Source: Nannochloropsis oceanica (taxonomy: Eukaryota > Sar > Eustigmatophyceae > Eustigmatales > Monodopsidaceae). Taken from it: a stretch of DNA of 64,000 nucleotides. This document shows, one piece after another, positions 57,036 through 64,000 of the stretch. The notes under the pieces were generated by a model. It was not told the origin of the DNA and did not search any database. It was given only the letters and a program-made list of their open reading frames with translations. A program made the position numbers and the translations under genes. How positions within the stretch are numbered: the first letter of the stretch is position 1; each line of letters opens with the position of its first letter. Location: assembly GCA_004519485.1 (NCBI GenBank), contig CP038113.1:144501-208500 (forward strand), in the 5' to 3' direction.

Positions 57036-58772
57036 CTAGACATTTAATTTCTTCTCATACTCCTCAATGGACTTGAAAAGCGCGGCAAAGTTCCCCTTGC
57101 CAAAGCCACCGCAGCCTCCTTTCTGTATCGTCTCGCCCAGATTTGAAGGATCAGGAGTTTCGCACCCGACGCGTTGAATGATTTCCAGGAAGAGCGTGGG
57201 CCGGTCACCGACGGGGAGGGTAAAGATCTGAGGTACGAAGACAAGGAAGGAGGGAGGAACTCTTGGTGAGTATTTGGAAGCGTCGCATTCATTTGCGTGT
57301 CTTGATCCTTCTTCCCCCCTCTCTCTTTCTTCCTCCCCCCTTTCCTTTCCTACCTGAAGGAGTACCCCCTGGTCGTCTTTATCCGCCAGCAAGCCCAGCT
57401 CCTCCACCTCCTCGAGCTGCTGGTGCGTCAGTGCTCCCTCCAACCGTTTCGGCAGCGCGCGATAGTACGACGGAGGAGGGGGAGCCATGAATGAGAATCC
57501 ACCCATCTCAGAGACGGCCCGCATTTTTCTCATGGTCGAAAAGATGTTTTTGGTTGCCAAAGCGAGGTGTTGGACGCCAGGCCCCTTGTTGCACTCCAGG
57601 TAGGTTTGGATTTGGCTTTGCCGCTTCGTACCGTAGGTAGGTTCATTGAGGGGCAGCAAGACATCTTCCGCGTTGTTGGCCAGGACGATAGAATTGAGAC
57701 CGCTGTCTATCGTGCCCACATCCTCGGCCACGAACTCAGCAAATGGGTGGAAGCCGGTCATTTCCCCGATGTACCCAACAGCGTCGAGGAGCTCCCAGAC
57801 GTTTCCGACGGCGTGATCGACTCGCTCCAAGCCATAATCGAGTATCTTCCTACTGCTGCTGCTGCTGGGAGGGGATATGTCCTCCTCTGTGTAAGCAGGG
57901 AGGAAGGACCCGGCGTAGCCCTCATGCTTTGAGACAAACCGGAGGACCACGTCTCCGTAGGCCCTTACTTCAGACATAACAGCATAGCCCCTCTGTCCCG
58001 ACATAGGAGCAGGCACGAGCCTTACAGGTTCCAATACCGCTTGGCCTCCATGGGCAATGCATTCAGTGTAGGCCTTTGTCGCGTCCTCGACTTCTAATCC
58101 AATCGCACGGACCGCTACTCCGTGTTGAGTGAAAAAGTCGGTGGCATGCTTAGAGTCGAAGCCGGGATTAGGATCACGTTCCAATTCATCCCCATTTGCT
58201 ACTGCTACTGCTGCTACCGGTGTTGGCGCTTTGGTGGTGGTGACGCTCATGGAGTACGGAGCCGTGAAGACCATCTGCAAGTTGTTTGAGCGGAGGCAGT
58301 AGCTTGCAAACCGACTGTTGCCAGTGGAGAGGTCTGATTTCGCAACCAGATTCATGCCTAGCCCCAGCTGGAAACGACGGTAGGTATTTGTGGCGTCACC
58401 GCAGTAGAACTCGACGTGGTGGAAGTTGAGGACCTTGAACCGGTCGGATTGCGGGTTTTGTCGGACGAACTTTGAGGCGCCTACGAGCTCCCGTTTGATG
58501 TTTGTCGTGCTAGCGGTGGTGCTGGTGGCGGCGACCGCGAGGGGAGAGACGGAGACAGAAGAGGAGGGGAAGGAGGCGCCGGTGAGTGGCCGCTGTTTCG
58601 CTCGGTCGTAGCGGTGCTGTGGCGGATTGGAAAAGTCGGCGGACTTGGACACACGTGGCATTAGGTAGGCATGGGAGGAGGGGAGGAGGAGGAAGGCGAG
58701 AAGGGCGGAGGCAGGGAACGAAGCCGGTCGGCAGCTTCTTGGCTTTTGCCTCGCCGGCATGGCGGTGATCAT
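57036..58772 (-). CDS. HPPD: 4-Hydroxyphenylpyruvate dioxygenase
   Basis: Converts 4-hydroxyphenylpyruvate to homogentisate, the head-group precursor of plastoquinone and tocopherols and a step of tyrosine breakdown. Two exons, 58772-57354 and 57227-57036, joined in phase 0, give 536 residues. Iron ligands are recognisable by homology: His in GLERVDHAVGNVWEL, His in GVQHLALATKNIF and Glu in LFLEIIQRVG. RFKVLNFHHVEFYCGDATNT starts the first domain. The start codon (MITAMPARQK) precedes ALLAFLLLPSSHAYLMPR, a signal peptide with an AY motif, suggesting plastid delivery; the frame runs further 5' but only adds a non-conserved part. The 126-bp intron (57353-57228) has no stop and is a multiple of three, so unspliced mRNA would encode a 42-residue insertion. 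The C-terminus has the usual GCGGFGKGNFAALFKSIEEY. Confidence 0.95.
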   Translation of the reverse strand: MITAMPARQKPRSCRPASFPASALLAFLLLPSSHAYLMPRVSKSADFSNPPQHRYDRAKQRPLTGASFPSSSVSVSPLAVAATSTTASTTNIKRELVGASKFVRQNPQSDRFKVLNFHHVEFYCGDATNTYRRFQLGLGMNLVAKSDLSTGNSRFASYCLRSNNLQMVFTAPYSMSVTTTKAPTPVAAVAVANGDELERDPNPGFDSKHATDFFTQHGVAVRAIGLEVEDATKAYTECIAHGGQAVLEPVRLVPAPMSGQRGYAVMSEVRAYGDVVLRFVSKHEGYAGSFLPAYTEEDISPPSSSSSRKILDYGLERVDHAVGNVWELLDAVGYIGEMTGFHPFAEFVAEDVGTIDSGLNSIVLANNAEDVLLPLNEPTYGTKRQSQIQTYLECNKGPGVQHLALATKNIFSTMRKMRAVSEMGGFSFMAPPPPSYYRALPKRLEGALTHQQLEEVEELGLLADKDDQGVLLQVGKERGEEERERGEEGSRHANECDASKYSPRVPPSFLVFVPQIFTLPVGDRPTLFLEIIQRVGCETPDPSNLGETIQKGGCGGFGKGNFAALFKSIEEYEKKLNV

Positions 58773-59106
58773 CGTCGTAGGAATCCTGTGTTGTGTGTGG
58801 AGTTCTGGATCAGAACTATCGCATATGATTTGCATCGCCAGCCGCGAAGTTTTCCTGACCGTCGGCGACACCTTGCCTCCCTCCCAACATTCATGCACAC
58901 GATACACGTGCACTGCTGAAGGCCTGCTCAGACGCGGCGATACTTGATGGAGGCGATCTGCGCGTCTGCCTGTCTTTATCTTGTGGTCTTAAAGACGCTA
59001 TAGCACTATAGCATTCAGAGAATGTCGACATCCTACACCCCCACCCACCACGTCCCCTTTCTCCCCACATCCCCTTTTTCATTTCTTCTTGACAGGCACA
59101 AAAATT

Positions 59107-59811
59107 ATGGCCGATAACAACTTCGCCACGGCACCCGACTATGAGGAGGATAAGCGCAAGTAAGTAACAGGCAGGTCGTACATGCGCATGGTCGATACAC
59201 CTAGTAACCTCCCCATCCATATCGATCTCTTCTTCCCTAGAATCGCTGCCGTCATTCCGTATTATGCCTTCCACGGCATCGACCGCTTCTACGACATCAG
59301 CGGGCTCATGCTGGATCCGGCGTTGTTCCGTCGAACCGTGGAAATTCTGGCGGAGCGTTACAAGGGCCAGGCAATCGATAAGATTGGTGGCTTTGATGCC
59401 CGTGGCTTTGTGTTGGGCACGCCTCTGGCTTTGGCATTGGAAGTTCCTTTTTTCATGCTTCGGAAGCAAAGCAAGCTTCCAAATTCGGTGACAGGCGCGT
59501 CATACACTAAGGAGTATAAGGGCGATGATGGACAGGGGGGGGATGCGTTGTGTATTTCTCGGACGGCTATTCAGCCCGGGGATCGGGTGCTGTTGATTGA
59601 TGATTTGATTGCGACAGGCGGGACGTTGATGGCGGGTTTGGACCTCGTGAAGGCCCAACAAGGGGTGGTGGTGGAGGCGGCATGCATGATTGAATTGGGT
59701 TTCTTGGGGGGAGGAAAGAAGGTGAGGGAGAAGCACCCGGATGTGAGTGTGTGGTCGTTTATTTCAGAGAAGCACCTTCAGACGAAAGGAGAGGTGATGG
59801 CCAAGGAATAG
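59107..59811 (+). CDS. APT: Adenine phosphoribosyltransferase
   Basis: Makes AMP from adenine and PRPP (purine salvage). Two exons, 59107-59159 and 59241-59811, joined in phase 2 over an 81-bp GTAAGT...TAG intron, give 207 residues, near the family norm of 180-240. The PRPP-binding loop VLLIDDLIATGGTLMAGL is intact, as are FHGIDRFYDISGLMLDPALF, GGFDARGFVLGTPLAL and FFMLRKQSKLPNSV. No targeting peptide, so cytosolic. The start (MADNNFATAP) is the only ATG in frame. It is divergent from HPPD with 334 bp between start codons. Confidence 0.96.
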
Positions 59812-61111
59812 AAAGGAGAGTTGTGTGAGTGGGATGGGATGGAAGAAAGGGAGGCAGGGGAGGACAAGAGGTTTTTCCCGTGCACGTGGAATGGGATTGC
59901 TGTGATTCTCTCCGACGAGCAGAAGAGTGTTTAAAGCACACATACAACGCGACCACAATACAGAAACAAGGCAAGAACATTCTTTGACTTCGCACTGTCT
60001 GTTTTACGATGATCAATATTATTGCTTGTTTCTTATTTTTACGATCTTGATTATTCTCTCCTTTCTTGTTTCTCACATCGTTTTCTTGCGCCACTGTTAA
60101 TTATTTCAACTGTCGTTGTCGTTGTCGTCATCGTCTCTGTAGCAACCGTGACAGAAGCCTCCAATTTCTACACGTCATCACACACCATCGTACATGTGCT
60201 ACCGGACAGACATCCACACAATAAATGCCCCACCCCCTGGCTGCTGTTCGCTGTTTTGCCGTCAATTACTCGCGCCGTGGTACCCTCGTCAGACATCCAC
60301 ACAATAAATGCCCCACCCCCTGGCTGCTGTTCGCTGTTTTGCCGTCAATTACTCGCGCCGTGGTACCCTCGTGTCTTTTTTTAGTTGTTCCTCGCCTCCC
60401 TCTTTCACTTCTTCTTTTTCATATGTTTAGTGTAGCTCTTGTCCTCGGTCTTCACCTCCCACCCCACGGTATTAGAGAACAGTTGTTATTATTGTTTTTG
60501 TTATGGTTGTTGTGGCTGTAGTTGTCGTGGTTGATGTGGTTGACGATGTACTATTGTTGGTGTTTTTCAGGTGCATGGTTGTCGTTCTTCATCCTCCGAG
60601 AGCACACACCGCACACACGCAGGCTCCCTATCCACTTCCTCTTCCCCTCTTTACCCTCCTCTGTTATTTCATCTCTACATCTTTTTTCCCTCCATTTGTT
60701 TGTGGAGAAAGGGCAAAAGAGGCGTTCTCGAGAAGATGCCATGAGACATACATGCTCTCCTTCGATTTGACAAATTTCTTTCTTGTGCTCTTGCAGATCC
60801 TGATATTGGTACTGGTGCTCGGGGTGTGGTAGTGATGATGGGAGAGGTCTCACACATGTACCCACACATACTTAAACATGACAAAACAAACACTACAGTT
60901 GATATCCACCTTTTTTTCTTCCATATATATGTATGTATACACGGAATCCTCATTTCTCCTTACCCGCGAAAATATACCCCATTTCACACTTTTTTCGGGC
61001 AAATTTGTTTTACCCCTGTCATTGTTTAACAACCGACCGCTTCCTTTTTTCTTGGACGATATACACACATTGAACGCTACGAACACAGTCTCTCCTTCCC
61101 TTCCTCCCCCC
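59812..61111. other. Convergent 3' region with tandem duplication
   Basis: Between the APT stop and the stop of the KH protein. Frames are hydrophobic or Val/Ser runs with no domain. The only structured element is the 83-bp duplication at 60207-60372. Pyrimidine-rich DNA dominates 60380-60700. Confidence 0.55.
60207..60372. repeat. Perfect tandem duplication of an 83-bp unit
   Basis: The unit starts cagacatccacacaataaat and ends gtggtaccctcgt; copies at 60207-60289 and 60290-60372 appear identical. Identity implies a recent event or a collapsed/expanded assembly. No gene overlaps it. Confidence 0.95.
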
Positions 61112-63172
61112 TCAATAAGAGCCAGGAGGAGGAGCCATGCTCGCCTGTTGCACCGTCGTCGTGATCATCCCTCGTGCCACCTCCGCACAGTAAACAGGCC
61201 CTTCAATTGCCACGACCCTATTTTGCGTCCCCGGGGCGTATTCGCCTCGTTTCGAGATCGTAATTCGAGCTCCTGATTGAGACTGAAACTTTTTAAGAGT
61301 CGCCCCGGATTTACCCAGAATGGAGCCTATGAGTTTGTCGGGGACTTGGAGGGTCAGGGTAGTGTTGGCGAACTGCTGGTGCTGGAGCTGCTGCTGCAAG
61401 GCGACGAGGGAGGAATTTGAGGAGGGAGGTTGTTGTATGTGGTGGTGGTGGACGTGTTGCGGCAGCTGGGGGTGGTGGGAGAGGGAGTTATGAACGTGCG
61501 CGTATCTTCCTCCTCCTTCTCCACCACCTCCTCCTCTTCCTCTTCCTCCTCCACCCCTTCCTCCGTGAAGAGGGACAGGAGGGTGCGCAGCGTGGGGGTG
61601 CGACTGGTGTAGGAGGGGGTGGTGGCCATTGCCGCCGTGGGAGTGGGAGTGGACTAGGCTGTGCTGCTGGTGCTGCTGGTGCTGTATGTTCTGCTGCTGA
61701 TGAAATTGTGCATGGCCATGTCCTCCTATATGAAGGCCGTGCGGAACATGTGGGTGCACGTGTCCATGACCGTGAGAATGAGAAGAATGAGTGGACAAGG
61801 GCGACTGCAGCGGCAACCTTTGCGGCACATATCCTCCCCCGCCTCCCCTCTCTCCCCCTCCTCCTCCTCCTGCACTACTGTGAGAACTATCCACACTCAA
61901 CGAATGAGTCAGTCCATGATGATGGGGAGACCCAACCCCCATCCCCCTTCCTTTCCCATCACTGCCAGCCCCCCCCGGCCCCCCAGGAGAGAACAACGCC
62001 TGCGTCTCCCCAAAGCTCTGCGTGTGGTAAGTCGGGATATCATAGGCAGGATGCAGAGGATGCGCCGCGCTGGTCGACCGCGAATAAGACGTGGTCAGAT
62101 TCTGGTACCTTGCCAACTCGGGCTCTTCGTTCAATTTCTCCAGGATACGGGAAACCCCTTTCACTACGCCCTTCAATGGCCCGGAGACGGTGACGACCCT
62201 CTCCCCGGTCACCATCCCAGCAGCTTCATCCTTTGCGGCGAGCTGGATCCTTGCGCCCGATTCTTCGTTGAGGGCTTTGATAGTCGCACCAGCCCGGCCA
62301 ATGACGAGCCCGCCGGCTCCCTTGGCGATGAGGAGTTTGACGGAAGTGGTGCTGGTGCAGCTGTTGGTGGGAGCAGGAGGTAGTGGTGGTGTAGAGGAGG
62401 AGGCTGAGGTTGGAGAATTTGGCCGGGAGTCTCTTTGTTGGTAATCTTGTGATGATGATGGTTCTTCTGCTGATAGCTGATGCTCCTCCTCCCTGCCATC
62501 CTCCACGTCTTCCCTCCCTCCCATCCCCTCCCCCTTCCCGTCAGCTCCCACGTCTCTTGGCCCCTCCTTCTCCTCCAACTCTCCTCCGTTATCAGAAGCA
62601 GCCGCCGCCGCTGCGGCTGTCCGTGCCTGGGTGCTGGAATGCAGATGCTCTATGACGAGAACAGCAGCATGGGTGCACGTCTGTGCATCACCGCTAATCA
62701 AAACAATCCTATCCTGAGTCCCGGGAAAGTAATCCTGGTTCTGTGAGAGCTTTATACGGGCCCCTGTACGTTCTTGTAGGTCATTTATTGTGCTCCCACC
62801 TTTCCCGATGAGACAACCGGCAAGTCCCGCGGAGACCAGAAGCTTGATCGCACTTGGGACGTCGGAAGAGGCAATGCTCCCTCCCTCCCTTACTCCGCCC
62901 GAGGTGCTGCCGGAAATGTGGTGGTGGTGCTGATGGTGCTGAGTGTTGATAGCGATGGCGGAGGAGGATGAGGAAGAGGACGAGGATTGGATGGTGGTGT
63001 GAGCAGTGTTGAATGGGGGAGGTCGACTCTTCCCCCCGTGAGTGAGGCCAGCAATGGCAGAAGTGGCAGCAACGGGGGAAGTGGGACCGGGACAATTGAT
63101 ATCAGAACTGCGGATATTCTTCTGATGACCCTGAATCTTGTTATTGAGGCTGCAGTTGGGTCTGCTGTTGAG

Positions 63173-63214
<42 letters not shown>

Positions 63215-63349
63215 GTCCTCCTCCTCCCCGTCGTTGCCGTTCTCCGCTTCTTCTCCGGTCACGACCTTTTTTTCCCCGACCGCTTCGCCAATTTTCTCTG
63301 TTTGTTGTAATGGAATAAAATGAATAACTGGGCGCACGTCGAAATGCAT
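61112..63349 (-). CDS. Three-KH-domain RNA-binding protein (PCBP/hnRNP K/NOVA type)
   Basis: Single exon, 745 residues from ATG (MHFDVRPVIHF). Three KH domains, each with its GxxG loop: KH1 at about residues 166-239 (SAIKLLVSAGLAGCLIGKGG), KH2 in the middle (SVKLLIAKGAGGLVIGRAG, then ATIKALNEESGARIQL) and KH3 at the C-terminus (TTLTLQVPDKLIGSILGKSG). This order, two KH domains, a long linker and a last KH domain, is that of poly(C)-binding and NOVA proteins, which control splicing, stability and translation. Linkers are Ser, His, Gly and Gln-rich (poly-Ser at residues 47-58 from CTG/AGC repeats; a His/Gln-rich stretch before KH3). No signal peptide. The target RNAs cannot be inferred. Confidence 0.94.
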
Positions 63350-64000
63350 CAGACAAGCTCCCTAAATAACGAACGGTTCAAACCGACCACCCGCCCCCAA
63401 CAAGTGAACATGCCTGGCAATGACTCCGTTTCCAGTCCCGGCTCTGGGCTCATCGCGTCCGACATGGCAACACTATGCCTCTGTCTATTTAGAGCGGAGA
63501 AGAAGGGAAAAAGGGAGGGATGAAAAAGGTGGACGTGTCGGCAGTGCCGCCCCGGCGGAGGCATCATCACAAAACCATGCCTCCTCCCTCTATTTTCCCC
63601 CGACGGCCTTGACATCAAGCAGCATGTCGGCAATGCCTATGATTACATGCATGCCCGCACTGTCATCAATCTTGTTCTCCTTTGCTGCGTTTCCAAGGCC
63701 CTTGTCGGTCTTCCACAAGGAACTTACCGATGTGTGTGTGAGGTCAGTCACCGCAGAGAAACCTTGTGAAGTTGTAAAACAACTAAAACTCCCCAGTCGC
63801 TGGGCAAATGCGCCCCGAAATAGTACAGGAAACAAATTCGGCCCGGAAAGCACGAGCGACGTCCTCTTTCACTGGATAGGTGTGTAACAAAGTGAGTGGG
63901 TGGGCGTGATGTACCAAGGCGCAAACGCGGTCTCAAGTGATGCCATGAGCAAGACACACGATAGCAGACCGAGAGAGCAGGGGAAAAAAAGCGATCGAGG
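63350..64000. other. Window edge, possible minus-strand exons
   Basis: Minus-strand frames near 63853-63590 (FSAVTDLTHTSVSSLWK, then IIGIADMLLDVKAVGGK and a stop) and 63880-63790 (VKEDVARAFRAEFVSC after an AG at about 63886) look partly coding, with a GTAAGT donor at about 63728. They may be exons of one or two genes cut by the edge. I could not build one consistent model, so no gene is called. Confidence 0.3.

Noticed and set aside
60503-60832. Val-rich frame considered as a membrane protein
   Set aside because: Its hydrophobic part comes from GTTGTT/GTCGTC-like simple sequence and it has no conserved features.

Overview
The window looks like nuclear DNA of a unicellular alga with a secondary red-type plastid. 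I infer a stramenopile, most likely a eustigmatophyte such as Nannochloropsis/Microchloropsis, from general knowledge and not from a database match. The grounds are: spliced genes with GT-AG introns of about 90-375 bp; several nuclear proteins for plastid pathways (FabZ, DapA, HPPD, a cysteine-rich lumen-type protein) that start with a secretory signal peptide ending in an AF-type motif; GC-rich codon use; and long (CAG)n, (CCT)n and (GGGA)n tracts inside and between genes. Genes are closely packed on both strands, often as divergent or convergent pairs.

Layout. 2.2-15 kb: a cysteine-rich, probably thylakoid-lumenal protein (-), TAF7 (+), an unresolved locus (-), a PDZ protein with Gln/His-rich N-terminus (-), a broken small conserved gene (+), a YoaK/DUF1275 membrane protein (-), and a six-exon PIGH gene (-) that is easy to miss because no exon is longer than 170 bp. 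15.7-26.2 kb: VPS51 (-), an aldo/keto reductase (+), dihydrodipicolinate synthase (-), a small plastid-type membrane protein (+), a LanC-like protein (-). 26.2-30.8 kb is a gene-poor island holding a decayed or very oddly spliced locus that ends in an RZ-type zinc finger, plus an orphan frame. 30.8-43.9 kb: a TMEM184/OST-alpha family protein (+), a 2,596-residue HECT ubiquitin ligase in one exon (-), and the PP1 catalytic subunit (+). 44.9-52.9 kb: a Rieske oxygenase (-), a membrane-anchored metzincin-like protease (-), MAGOH (+). 53.5-63.3 kb: FabZ (-), a hypothetical protein (+), HPPD (-), adenine phosphoribosyltransferase (+), a three-KH-domain RNA-binding protein (-). The right edge may cut a further minus-strand gene.

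The genes do not form one pathway. Themes are plastid metabolism (fatty-acid elongation by FabZ, lysine synthesis by DapA, plastoquinone/tocopherol precursor synthesis by HPPD), the endomembrane system (VPS51, PIGH), gene expression (TAF7, MAGOH, KH protein) and signalling or turnover (PP1, HECT ligase).

The observations most worth following are the RZ-finger locus with three in-frame TAG codons, each ending a 21-nt GT...TAG segment; the cysteine-rich protein with a 10-nt first coding exon and a triple targeting sequence; the stop-free 126-nt intron in HPPD; and the unusual RGG tail on TAF7. I did not find a clear new multi-gene system. All exon boundaries were read by eye from splice consensus and frame, with no transcript evidence.
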